Assembly (NCBI GenBank): GCA_030544235.1
Contig: CM060461.1
Span: 29,015,633-29,079,632 of the forward strand
Length of the DNA: 64,000 nucleotides
Direction: 5' to 3'
Source: Lepturacanthus savala
Taxonomy: Eukaryota; Chordata; Actinopteri; Scombriformes; Trichiuridae
Part shown: one piece after another, positions 13,179 to 23,930 of the stretch
Layout of the letters: every line of letters starts with the position of its first letter
Numbering within the stretch: position 1 is the first letter of the stretch
Notes under the pieces: generated by a model
Seen by the model: only the letters and a program-made list of their open reading frames with translations
Databases searched by the model: none
What the model was told of the DNA's origin: nothing
Translations under genes and position numbers: made by a program

Positions 13179-13329
13179 GTGCCTCACAAGCGCCCCACCC
13201 ATCCCAGAAAACCCCCCGCAGAGTCTAATCCCACACAGAGCCCCTCTCAGCTCCGCCCGCCTTCGATTGCTGCAAAAAAATCGATGAAATATTTTCCCAC
13301 CAAAATGAAGAGGAACAATGGATGAAATC

Positions 13330-13880
13330 CACACGCCAAGGTCTTCCTAATTAGAGAGTTCACACAAAAGGGGCTCCTTCGCTCCGCAGCTCACCGAGGA
13401 GACAGAGGGAGGGCAGAGGAGGAGAAAGAATGGATAGAGAGCGATGAAGGTCACGGACTTCCCACTCGTTTGCTCCCTTCTCTCTAATATCAACTTCATA
13501 ACTCAACCCTGGCTGCCAAAGCACATCTGATCCGCTGACATCCCTCCATGTGTCGGGCCGTAGCCGCATGCCGTGCCGGAAACCTTCCTGTTTCCTCCTC
13601 TCTTTGTCTCTTTCCCCCCGATGTGTAAAGAGGCATGTCACGGTGTTTTTTATCACATCTAACCCTATAAATGGATGTGGAAACCCTGCCATATTGTATT
13701 ATTGAAAGGCCTTCGGATGTCTTTGCCCTGGGTAAGTGCAGGAGATAAACTGCGTCTTCTTTCATGTGCAGAAATTCCACACTGTCTTCACAGGGTGATG
13801 CAAGTGCCGATGATAGCAGACAATGCTGACCTCTCTCTAATGAGGGCGGTGGAATAAAGACATGGAAATTCACCATCAAG
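13330..13880. other. GC-richer unique block, candidate conserved non-coding element
   Basis: This stretch stands out from its AT-rich flanks by balanced composition and lack of repeat similarity. It holds short homeodomain-like and other motifs (CCTAATTAG at about 13347, AAAGACATGGAAATTC at about 13855). Frames of 110 and 127 codons overlap on the minus strand in different frames with no domain, which fits non-coding sequence. No splice-bounded exon could be supported. Confidence 0.25.
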
Positions 13881-14028
13881 TTTGCCTTCAGCCTTCAGTG
13901 TCAAGGAGGACAGATACGATTTACTTTTACTTCAGAATACCTGCGTCATCACGATTAAATGAAACGTGCCTCCAGTGTAAGATATACAGTGTAGATACAT
14001 AGATCACCATAAATAATACAGTGCATCA

Positions 14029-14036
14029 CCCCCCCC

Positions 14037-14067
<31 letters not shown>

Positions 14068-14069
14068 AC
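14029..14069 (+). repeat. (C)25 followed by (AC)n
   Basis: Twenty-five consecutive C from 14029 to 14053 abut an (AC)8 run. Such a junction is prone to length error in assembly. Confidence 0.95.
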
Positions 14070-14971
14070 TTATAGAGCCTTTTCAAAGTTGGCTCACATG
14101 GCCGAGCATCGCGCATTAGCGATGCATGTGAAACGGAATTATGCAGAGCGGTGAAACATTGGTTAATGGCAGTCATTACTGCTCTTAACCAGCACCTGCC
14201 ATCTTAACAGATGCTCACAGAATAGAGAGAGCTGGGTTCCATAGATGCACTTCGACTGGTATAATAATATTCATACGTGGTGAAGAGGGATGCACTGCAC
14301 AGTCATGCTTTATGTGATGCTCTTAACTGGCTGCTGCAGAGCTCCACAGGGAATATACAACACATCAGCTTTATGAGTCACCAGAGAGGCCACAACGACA
14401 CAATGTATAAAACATACACTTCTAGTCACGAGCTCCGTCGGCTTAAATACCCAGACCCGTGTCACTTTAACTCAAACACAACATCCTTCATACTCAGCGA
14501 TAGGAAGTCACTATATTCCTCAAGTAGTGTACTTAAGTACAATGTTGAGGTACTTGTACCTTTCGTAGATGCTTTGAAACAGAGGATAATATAACAAGCT
14601 TTTTTTCCCCAAATTTCACACATTGTTAAAGATTGAATTAGTCATTTCTACCGTTTTTGTCTTTTGAAGTCTTAAAAAAGCAAGTGTGTGTTGTCGGAGC
14701 CGCATTTCAACAGCTCCACCAATACTGTAGTGATGAATTTTCCTTCTACACTTACCCTAACCTCGTTTCATCATGAGATTAATTCACAAATTTTAATGAT
14801 AATGATATTTGTATTATTTCGTTTGATATTATTATTAGTAGTAGTATTGGTGACATTAGTAGTATTATCAATAATGGTACTAGTATTACTATTATAAGTC
14901 TTACAGGGTGATGCAAGTGCATCTTTCAGAGGTCAAATCAGTTGTTTCCACAATTTTAAAATCTTGAAATG

Positions 14972-14974
<3 letters not shown>

Positions 14975-15011
<37 letters not shown>

Positions 15012-15012
15012 G
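14975..15012 (+). repeat. (GT)n microsatellite
   Basis: About 18 GT units inside the hAT-type element. Confidence 0.95.
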
Positions 15013-15065
15013 TTGGGGCCACATTTTAGACCTCTATACCAGTACTGTAGTCATATGGTTCATTC

Positions 15066-15092
15066 ATATATATATATATATATATATATATA
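15066..15092 (+). repeat. (AT)n microsatellite
   Basis: AT run followed by imperfect GATATA/GAGAGA sequence to about 15122. Confidence 0.9.
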
Positions 15093-15262
15093 GATATATA
15101 TGAGAGATATATGAGAGAGAGATCAAACAGAAAAAAACACACTGATCACATGTTATATGATTTATTTTGAATCTTGAAGTACAAGTAGAATTTGTAATGA
15201 AGTATTTGCATATTTCTGTATTAGTATTTCATTTAAATAAAAGATCTGAATACCTGCATTCT

Positions 15263-16296
15263 AGGAAGGCTTCAATGCAGTATGTTTCTTAGTTAAAGTA
15301 CACAGTCAGGCAGGCATTGTATTAGCTTCCAGGTATTAGTATATTGTATAGTATTAGTATATATTGTATATAGTAGTATATTGTGCAAAACTGCTAAAAT
15401 TCTAATGTTATGATAAAATAGTTGTAACTATGAAAATAATATGATATAAATCATAATAGATACAACATCTATTTTGTTTTATTTCTTGCATGGATTGTTT
15501 AGAGAGGCAGATATGTCAATCGATATCCTGCCCAAAACAATTCAAAGAGAGGGACAACAAGTGTGTGCTGGAAAACATTCTTGTCGTTTTACCCACTTCA
15601 GTTAACGAAAACCACTAGAAACTAACGACTGAAATGATTACAGTCGAGAGTTAGCATTGGAAAAAAAAAAAAAAAAAAGCTCATTTCTCATGGCTGCATG
15701 TCACTGAGATATCGGGTCAAAGTGCTGCATACATTGCAGCATGCATTTCAGCTCACGGGTGCACTATGTGTCAATTTTTGAGTGTTTCCATATGTGTGTG
15801 TTAGCTGTAACTCAAGAGGCTGGATGGAGGACAGACTAAGTGGCTCTCAGGGGAGAGTCGATCGGTTGTTAAAGACAGTGGAGTGGGACAGAACAGCCTC
15901 AGCACACACTAACAGCAAAAACAGACACACAGTCTTGGTTAGTGTAATTGCTATAGACAGGCAGCCATCTGAACATGCTCTGTCTCTTTCGATCTCTCTA
16001 AAATGCTCACAGAACCATTTTTACCTTCAAGTAGTCGCTCATGCCAAAAGAAACAGGACGTATTATAGTGGCTAAATAGTAGAAAAAACAAAAATACATT
16101 GCAATCGTCTGCACTTTTATCTTGAACAGCCAACTCACAGCTCTGTATCAAGTGGAAATTTCCTCTTGCCTTTTTACCCTGATATTCTGGTAGGTGGAAC
16201 AGTGATAGCTCATTTAAAATGAATATATGTTCCTCTTGGCTTATTCCTCTCAGTGCTTCCATTATATGATTTGAAAGTTAAATTTTTTCAGGTCAG
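15263..16296. other. Unassigned non-coding sequence with A18 tract
   Basis: Contains an uninterrupted A18 at 15661-15678 and AT-rich TAGTATATTG reiterations at about 15335-15385. Two overlapping antiparallel frames (97 and 103 codons, 15782-16262) show no domain. No repeat family identified. Confidence 0.5.
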
Positions 16297-17124
16297 GGCA
16301 CATATTCAGAAACATCTTAGATCCTTAGTAGCTGATTTAGCAGTAACTCTTAAAAATATGTCCTAAATGTAAGACTCATAAATTATTGGTGTAAAAATAT
16401 TTCAATTGTTTTAAACCAGCTTCTAAACCTACACAAAGTTAGAAGGACTGTTCAGTCATTTCAAGCAATTCACAACAATCCTAAAATGGCTGCAGCCTGC
16501 AATCCACCTAGTCATTGTGCCAACATTTTACTTTCAATGATATTAATTATCAGATGTACTTCACTTTTGATTCAAAGATCTGCTAAAAATAATTAAATTG
16601 CAAATTTTATTGTTAGAAAGAAACAATGCATTATTATTATTTTATTATTTCATTTGTTATTACTATTATTTGTATTGGTATTGATTATTAGTAGTATAAG
16701 AATAGTAGTACTAGTATTGCTATCACTAGTATTTTAGCAGTAGTTTTAGTATTACTAGTAGTATTATTACTATAATAAGTATTATGGGTAGTTGTATTAG
16801 AAAATCCTTGGAACAATAATGTACGTTATTGTTTTAGCACTTTTTTATATTATTGGACAGTTATTACATTATTGGCCTATGTGGTTATTAAGTTATTGCC
16901 TGCTACATTCATTTATTAACTAACAGAGACAGAATCACAGATGTTGCTACTGACATCATCTATAGCAACAGGGTCAACAGCCGTTTATTTCACATTCGCC
17001 CAGTTTCTTTGTAAAAGTTGGTCCCAGCAGCTTCATGAATATGTTTTAAGAGGAACTAAGAACTTTTTGTTCTCTTTAAGAATCCTCTTTGCCATCAGAT
17101 GAAATGTCTTGTGAATATGGCCTG
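16297..17124. mobile_element. MITE, ~830 bp, GGGCACATATTC / GGCCATATTC ends
   Basis: The left end GGGCACATATTCAGAAACAT and the reverse complement of the right end, AGGCCATATTCACAAGACAT, form an imperfect terminal inverted repeat. The right part (AAAGTTGGTCCCAGCAGCTT, AAGAGGAACTAAGAAC) is shared with the fragment at 9396-9530, showing it is a dispersed family. No coding remnant. The ends resemble fish Harbinger-type MITEs, but no target duplication is clear, so the superfamily is only a guess. Confidence 0.55.
16629..16800 (+). repeat. Degenerate ATT/AGT trinucleotide-rich region
   Basis: Imperfect runs of TTATTA, TAGTAG and TATTAC over about 170 bp inside the MITE. A similar run lies at 14800-14895 inside the hAT-type element. 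Confidence 0.75.
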
Positions 17125-17690
17125 GATGCCTCGTACGAGTGTGTGTCACAAGCTCAAAGCTCAAAAAGCCTGGAGGAACGGGGGTGAGGAAGGACCATGA
17201 GGGGCGTTGCCTTCAACACTTCAATGCGATTCAAAATTGCATCCACCTAGAGCAAGATATATCCTCCTCCTCCCACCACCCAGCCCTTCCCCAGGATACC
17301 ACCCTGTTCCCTCTCCACCCACATGTGAGGCATTATCTAAAGTGATGAAAGGAGCGGAGGAATTCCAAATGATAACTAAGTCCCCCTGGACGGCTCCATC
17401 CCATCCCCAACTCTGCCTTCCTTTCTAGTGTCCTCTCTACTTACCGTCTCCACCACCACCAGCCTCATAAGGCTGGGAAATGCAGCTGCTGTCAGCTGCC
17501 AAGGGCCTCCAGGCTGATCTCTCACTTTCTGGAATGTGCCGTGCCATAATGAGCACTGCCCCCCTCCTCCATCTACCATGTTCTTCCATCTTGTTTCCAA
17601 GAGCCCCACTTTCCTCCTCTTCTTGGGGAATAAGTGAAGCGAAGCGAGCACAGCCGGGAGAATGGAAAATAAAAAAGAAGAAAATATTAG
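17125..17690. other. GC-richer block with pyrimidine-rich patches, candidate conserved element
   Basis: GC content rises well above its flanks. C/T-rich patches alternate with AT-rich motifs such as AGGAATTCCAAATGATAAC at about 17357. Overlapping frames of 68-93 codons on both strands share no domain. AG|GTAAC at about 17690 is splice-donor-like, but no acceptor or coding signal supports an exon. Confidence 0.25.
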
Positions 17691-18967
17691 GTAACATGTA
17701 AAGATTAGATTTATTCAATTTGAGTTAATTAATAGTTAAATAACTGTATAAGAAGGTATTATTTAGACCATTAAACCATATATAACACATCTACTTTGAA
17801 AGGAAATCAATGATTTGACACATTTTAAAATGATTTTATTGATTTAAAAATTAATTAATGGCAAGAAATAATCCATTAGATCCAAGATAAACTCTGTACA
17901 CCGCAAAAAATGAAATCCTAAACTGAAAATGTCTCTATTCGGGTACATTAGTCCAATATTGGGTAGAATTATCTCATTCAACTGGCAGATAATTTAGGCA
18001 ATTTTATTTTCTAAGCAGGAACATTACATGTACGAAAGCAACAATTACTACAGAATAGATAATGGATATAGAGAAACAATTATCTATTATATATTTAAAT
18101 AATATAATGTCTTTTAATACTGCGAAGCCCATAATATGCATTTGCTTTTTAGCACTTTTTTTTGCAAATTTATAATAATCAATAATGCTTATAGCTGTTG
18201 TACAAATCACTTATTAACCATTAACAAACGATTAAGTGAAGTTTTATAAACTATCTATTATAAAATCTATTGACCAATTTTAGATAATGATTATTATAGT
18301 TTCATCAGGCAGGAAAAAGTAGCCTAAAGAAATTAATGCAAAGTATTACTTCTCCAAATTCATTAAACAGAGCTCAGAATTGAATCCATTTGATGAATAA
18401 ATGAGATTTTTGCTGAAATAAAACACCCAAACAAGTCTGCACTAATCAAATTAACCGATTAAAATTAATACAAGAGTAGCCTAATCATAACAGAACGGTA
18501 ATTGCTTCATAGCAGCAAAAACACGTGTCCTTTGGTCACAGGCAGAGTTTAAGTTCAGTGATGAAATTCTCAGGAAGGCAGGGACTGTGTGTAGCAGTTT
18601 CATGCAGCTGTGCTTCTCCTGTGTGCTTATGTTGACTCGTGACCTCTGAACTTTAGTCATTACTTACACCTGTCATTCAGGCTCTGGAAAGGATGACAGC
18701 TGAAGGGTGAATGAGACCTGCCTAGCACCCTAAATCCTGCACCCCGCACTCCACTGTGGTCACAATAATCATAACTCAAGAGCTGACCTCTGGCATGTCA
18801 CTTATTACACCAGTGAGATGTTGGCCTATATAAAGGACACAATGTAGTATAGTATATCCAGAAATAAACACTGCTCCTGCAGCCATCTTGATAAAACACA
18901 GCAACTATATTCTCTGATCTAATAATAGTTATCGTAGAATATAGTCATGAATATAGTTATTCTCAAA
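17691..18967. other. AT-rich unassigned sequence
   Basis: Strongly AT-rich to about 18500, then mixed. No gene or repeat family recognised. Confidence 0.5.
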
Positions 18968-19848
18968 GTTAAAGGTCCCATTTCATGCAAATAGCCAGTT
19001 TCTTTATGTTAGAAAATGTTTATATAAAATCTGTCCCATGCATCAAACATAAACAGAGAAATGCACATAGGCTGGATTTAGAAACTTTGCCGTTTCATGG
19101 CTCCCTAGCACTTCCTTGACTTTGTGATGTCATACAGTGGCTCCCAGGACAGCTCTAAGTCATGACTTTCATTTAGCAAGCTAAAGATAGCATTCTGCAA
19201 GAGCAATGTCGAGGAGACGCTGCAAAGAAAAATGTCAGGAAAACAACTAACACTGCACAACCTTCCCAAGGATTAATATGTGAGACCGGTGGCTTATATT
19301 TATTTTTATGTTTTATATTTTTCAAAGTCATGGGGGATTTTGGTAAGAAGGTGGCACCGCTAACTGCTTTGTCCACAACGCTCAATATGCAATGCAGCTT
19401 CAGACTCAAAGAGGCTTTTAAATATGTCCGATTGTATAAAGTTGTCTCGACTCCTCACAGTAGTCTGCAGGAGAAGACACCTGCATCAGTACTTTGTTGC
19501 TCATAATAGCCTAAACATTACTTGACCTCTAGGAGCTTTATTCATAGCTCTAACACCACACATTCTGACACATGGGATGTTACAGATGTTAGACTAGTAA
19601 CTTAGCCAGGCTAATAACGTTAACTTCACTTGTTGAGCTAGTCTAGTTGAGCTAGTTGTTGTTCCCATGTTTACAGCTTAATGTATATATCTTCAGTGCT
19701 CTGTTAGCACTGAAGTTAGCTTTCATGATGATAGATGTATACTACTTGACTGTAGAACAACTTGTGGTTTTCTCTAGCAACAAATATTATACTATGGGTA
19801 TCAAAACTTCAAATAAAACCCTGAAAAGTGCATGATAATACCTTTAAC
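18968..19848 (+). mobile_element. Complete TTAA-flanked element (Kolobok-like), 881 bp with flanks
   Basis: The left boundary reads G-TTAA-AGGTCCCATTTCATGCA. The right boundary, reverse-complemented, reads G-TTAA-AGGTATTATCATGCA. The element thus has TTAA target duplications and imperfect inverted termini starting AGGT. Internally it has GGATTTAGAAACTTTGCCG, GACTTTGTGATGTCATAC and, near the right end, GGGTATCAAAACTTCAAAT, all shared with the copies at 8.5, 10.7-11.7, 25.8 and (first part) 42.7 kb. From 19206 a broken frame reads MSRRRCKEKC, then TTFPRINM, stop, DRWLIF. This is a Cys-x3-Cys start followed by Pro and Trp positions like a THAP zinc finger, which Kolobok transposases carry. That match is weak; piggyBac-type mobilisation is the alternative. 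Confidence 0.65.
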
Positions 19849-20565
19849 TCCACTCTTTGAATGGAATTAGATTTCTTTGCATATTTACCAGCGCAGTTTT
19901 TCTCATTTCATCTGAGTATCCAGGATTAGGTTAGATTTAGTTGTAGCTAACAAAAGGTATGCAACCTCGTCCCAGACTCATGAATTATAACAGGCTGCAG
20001 ACAGAATGAGGAGCTTTAATCTCATGCATTTGTGGAGCTCTATATTACCAGCATAATTTGCCATCACAAGAGAGTCGGTGTCAACGAAGTTGACAGTTTT
20101 CTCAGGCCTGAACTCAACCTTATCTTTGTTTTGTTCCGCAACATTGGAAACCATTAGCAGCACTTATTTCTTTCTTTCTATGTTTGTTTATCTGTGCAAG
20201 GGACTGTATGTATTCTCTATGCATTACATTTTGTCATAGCATTAACATATTCAATCCACTCTCAACCCATCGCTTGGCCCAATCTGTTGTCTATGGACAA
20301 ATGGTATTTGCAGAATGAGCCCCTGGAGCAGCCACATAGTGTTGATAATAATGATAGAAATCTAGTTTTCCTTTGATGCATGAACGCCTTTTAGATTTAA
20401 TAGCCATATGCTGGAGCTGTTGTTGTGGCTGCTGCTGTTATTATTGTTGATTGTTTTTAATCTTGCAGAGTGTTGGATATCAAAAGGACTATCCAAGGCT
20501 ACCCCTGACTGGGTGATGTAGAGGGTAAGAGAATGAACAAAATCTTAAGGCAGTGTGCATGTGCA
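19849..20565. other. Unassigned non-coding sequence
   Basis: No gene or recognised repeat. Short frames of 60-61 codons on both strands look random. Confidence 0.5.
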
Positions 20566-20567
20566 TG

Positions 20568-20907
20568 CACAGTGCATTTAGAAAGCACCCATATCCCCAC
20601 CTTTTTTTTTTTTTTTTTTTACATTTTGTTATGTTACAGCTTTATGCTAAAATCCTGCAAATTCATTTTACCCTCATCAATCTACACTCAATGCCCCCAA
20701 AAAGACAACGTGAAGAATTTTAGCAATTTATTAAAAGAGGAAAAACTGAAAGGTACATTGACATTAATATTCAGACCGTTTGCCATAATATTTGATATTC
20801 AGCTCAGGTGGTTGCTTTGTCATTACGGGGTGTTTTTAAAATTTAATTTTGAAAAAAAAGGCTATAACACAAAAAAAATGTGAAAAAGATAAGGGGTGCA
20901 TGCAGGA
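20568..20907 (+). mobile_element. Tc1-derived MITE, transposase deleted
   Basis: The left end ACAGTGCATTTAGAAAGCAC is followed by ACATTTTGTTATGTTACAGC and ATTTATTAAAAGAGGAAAAA, diverged forms of the left region of a common fish Tc1 family. The right side has GTCATTACGGGGTGTTTTTA, AAAGGCTATAACAC and AATGTGAAAAAGATAAGGG, the reverse-oriented partner. Everything between, including the transposase, is gone. A T22 run interrupts the left end at about 20600-20622. The 116-codon frame over it is not a gene. Confidence 0.75.
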
Positions 20908-20959
20908 CTTATATTATACTATATATAATATAAGTATTATAAGTATATTATACTGTATA

Positions 20960-21268
20960 TATAGAGTAGAGATGCACCGAAAAGTATTGTACGAGTAGGT
21001 AAAATGGGCCATCAGGTAAATTTAAGGTTTGGGGGTCCCAGCACCTCTGAAACTTAGAGCTAATGACAAAAAAGGATTTCAAACTGTTGTCGGTAACAGA
21101 TGGTTTGATTAGTTTATGGTTTCTATGGTGGGTAAGACAATACTTCAAATATAGACTGCATAAATGTGCATGGTAGGTAGCCTGCCATGACAAATCGGTG
21201 GCAATATTATGAGTATGAGTATAAGTATAAGTACTCTTCCCTGGTATCGAACCGATTCCATCCCCACT
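20960..21268. mobile_element. hAT-like fragment
   Basis: It begins AGAGATGCACCGA and ends GGTATCGAACCGATTCCATC, whose complement starts GATGGAATCGGTTCGATACC. Both resemble ends of fish hAT families, but they are not matching inverted repeats of each other. This may be two fragments. TATAAGTATAAGTA micro-repeats precede the right end. Confidence 0.4.
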
Positions 21269-22329
21269 ATACTGTACACAATCTGGTGTGTGTGCATGAA
21301 GCCTAATTGCATGTGTACACTGTAGACCCTTCTATCAGGCAATAGATAAGCTGCTGCATTGCTGGGTCAGGTCCTTTGAGAAAGCAAGCTGTGGCAATCT
21401 GAAACCCAAGACCGCAGCTCAGATAGGAGACTTCCCTCTGAGCAAGGCCAATTACTTCACGTGGCAGACAGGAGGCTGGATCAGGGAAGTGTGTGTCCAC
21501 AGTGTGGTTGTTTGTGATGTGACAAGGACTTTTACAAAAAAAAAAAAAAAATGTCCATGTGTCCACTGTTCACTGACCTTGTATGTGCAGCTGAGGGTGG
21601 ACACATTGCAAGATGGTGCGAAGTTCTTTGGTATTCTTGTAAAAAGATTATTGTGATTTTGCCCAAGGCACTTTTAGAAAGTTTCTGTTATAAAAACTCC
21701 TCAAAAAAGAATGAACATTTCTCTGTCTTCGGTCCATGCTGAGCTCAGTCGGAGCCTTGAAGCTGCACACTGCTTTGGTGCTGACTCTTGGCTCTTCATC
21801 AGTTTCCAGTTGTGATAACAGATTTGTCTTTGCCCGGTTTACCATCAGGTGGCTACCAGTGGTGTACTCAGGGCCATATGCATGTATACTTACTTTTTTT
21901 TTTCCTGGAGTCTGTTCATTTCCACTGTCTTCGAAGGATCAATATTTGCTGTGTACATTTGATATAACCTCTTATTAGCTGCTTAACATAGCATCACCAT
22001 CTTTTTACCTTCTTTTTACCTCTTTTTGGAAACTAGAGAGAAACTATTTCTAATTCTTAGTTGTAATTTTTACATTATTATTCAATCACTTGGATTATAC
22101 TCATACATTCTTTCCCAGAAATGTCAAATATATTCACATTTACTACTCGGGGGAGAAGGAGGCTATAAATACTATGGTTTAAAACTACTTCTGTAGAAGT
22201 AGAAGTATCAACTAAAGCTAACTAAAGCAAGTAAAAGTATAAAAGTACTGGGTTCAGACACTTTTATGCCAAAGGAAATGAACACATTTTAATAGAATGC
22301 AAATATGTTAAAGAACCATATGTATGTAC
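21269..22329. other. Unassigned sequence with an A16 tract and a short hAT-family remnant
   Basis: A run of 16 A lies at about 21536-21551. At about 22185-22250, TAGAAGTAGAAGTATC and AAGCAAGTAAAAGTATAAAA resemble the interior of the TACTTAAGTAC hAT family. The sequence at 21345-21530 is better balanced and could be a conserved element. Nothing coding was recognised. Confidence 0.4.
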
Positions 22330-22960
22330 TACTGAGCACTAACATGTGTTCCATGGAGCAGAAGCGGTAATCACTTTTTGGCAGAGATATTACAGTTTAT
22401 GCATTTGAACAACCATTCCCATATTTTCTGGAACTGCCGCTCAGTGACTCCATTTCGGAGGGAGATTATTGAGTTCTGGAGGCTGTTTTTAAAAGGAAAA
22501 TGTGATTATATTCCAAAGTCATGTACCTGTGTGACCTGGATGAACTTGAACTTGCAAAGAGAGATAAATACCTCCTGAGAGTTTTGCCAGAAAATTACAA
22601 GGAAATGGTTTAGAAACGACAAACCAACGATTAATGAGTGGATTGATATTATCTATGATAATTGTTATGGAATTACATTTGAAGTCAAAAACCAAACTGA
22701 TGTCTTTGAAGAGAACTGGTCAAAATGGCTCAGTTATGGGTAAACTTTAAGACCTGATTTCATAAAGGTCATATAAGACAATGCTAATCCATCTAATAAG
22801 ACATGTTTTCTCTATTTTCTTCAAGAAACATTCTTATACTTTAATGTACAATGTGTTTATGTTTATGCTTTAAAAATCCTCCCATTGTCTTGTTATATTG
22901 TTAATAATATGTGATGTATGTTTTGTGCCCAGTTGGCTCATATGCACTTTCTATTAAAAT
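22330..22960 (+). pseudogene. LINE ORF2 C-terminal relic (L1/Tx1-like) with 3' UTR
   Basis: A single frame from 22378 to 22743 has one internal stop (TGA at 22576). It reads HIFWNCRSVTPF, then after the stop ITRKWFRNDKPTINEWIDII and FEENWSKWLSYG before TAA. This is the characteristic end of L1-clade ORF2 proteins: a HxFWxCxxxxxF element, a Trp-x6-9-PTxxEW segment, and a final W-x-K-W. The reverse transcriptase and endonuclease domains are absent, which fits 5' truncation at insertion. The following AT-rich sequence is probably the 3' UTR, with AATAAAA-like signals weak. Only one stop in about 120 codons suggests a moderately young insertion. Confidence 0.75.
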
Positions 22961-23657
22961 AGAACCAGTGAAAAGTACATTTAAAAAAGCATTTGAACAA
23001 GTAACAGGTAGTGATTGAGCTACATGCATCAAATATAACACCAAAGAATAAGAACACATGATTTTTATGCAGAATGGTGACTGTACAACTTTTGTTTGTT
23101 TTCTTTGTTCTGGGCTACTGTACAAACTGTAGTAAAGCACTTTTTTATTTTGATTGAATTATTTAGTAATTAAAACATTTTATGAACATCCTATTCCATT
23201 TCTGCCAAGTTATTCCTGTACGATGCTGTTAAATCCCCCTAAAATTTGCACAGGTTATAGCTTGTGATAATCCAGGTGTCAGGGAAAAAGAAACTAGTTA
23301 ATGAAACTGTCACCTAATAGCAGATCTATTAAATTACCTTGTCAATTCTGTTCTGATTTAATGAAGAATTTAATCCCTGAAGCCCCCCGTATTAATATAA
23401 AAGGATAGAGTTGTCAATTACCGTAATCCAAAATATAGGAAAAATATTAATCTTATCACTTAAGGACCGACTCGGTGCCTGACCAGACTTGAAATGAGTG
23501 GATATAAAGTTTGTACCTTTGAGAGTAAGCGTGATATTTCAATCCAGGACATCATGTTCACTGGAATGACTTTCCTGGAACCAATCAGTGGTGATGTGCA
23601 TAATCATGCAGATGGGCCAGGCTGACTGGATTTCCTAGAACAAAATAGGACTATCAC
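22961..23657. other. Unassigned non-coding sequence
   Basis: No gene or repeat recognised. Confidence 0.5.
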
Positions 23658-23930
23658 TGTCTTTGAGAAGAGGAGGAGAGGTTAGGATAGGGTAAGGAAA
23701 GGAGATGAGAGAGGAAACCATAGAGTGGGAAATGAGGGGAAAGCAGAAAGAGAAAACTATACAGGGAATATTATAGGGAATATTATAGGGAAATAGAGAA
23801 AGGAGGTGGTTCAAGACAAAGGGGGAGGACTGAGTAGTTGGGGATATGACAGGCTGAGGTAGAAGAGAAGAGGAAAAAAAGAATTAGATTTGAGTGGAAA
23901 GAATTTTCAGAGGTGAGGATAGGAAAATTA
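23658..23930 (+). repeat. Polypurine-rich strand, ~270 bp
   Basis: The plus strand is dominated by A and G (AGAAGAGGAGGAGAGG, GGAAAGGAGATGAGAGAGGA, GAAGAGAAGAGGAAAAAAAG), interrupted by a 12-bp direct repeat GGGAATATTATA at 23765-23788. It encodes nothing. Overlapping frames downstream (100 codons, both strands) are by-products of the biased composition. Confidence 0.8.

Larger units (their letters stand above)
14495..15262 (-). mobile_element. hAT-type non-autonomous element (TACTTAAGTAC family)
   Basis: The left end CAGCGATAGGAAGTCACTA is a mutated form of the hAT-like end CAGTGATGGGAAGTAACTA seen at 61537-61555 (minus strand). It is followed by GTACTTAAGTACAATGTTGA and GGTACTTGTACCTTT. 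The right side carries TTGAAGTACAAGTAGAATTT, TAATGAAGTATTTGCATAT and AAAGATCTGAATACC, the inverted counterpart of the other end. The right terminus itself is lost. Inside are a GT microsatellite, an AT microsatellite and AGT/ATT-rich sequence. A ~100-bp segment is present twice (about 14630-14750 and 14930-15055). Strand is given relative to the 60.9-kb copy. Confidence 0.65.

Noticed and set aside
13360..13879. Overlapping 110- and 127-codon minus-strand frames as exons
   Set aside because: They are in different phases over the same block and have no family resemblance. A non-coding conserved element is more likely.
17685..17700. Splice donor AG|GTAAC ending an exon
   Set aside because: No acceptor or coding frame with domain support upstream; such motifs occur often by chance.
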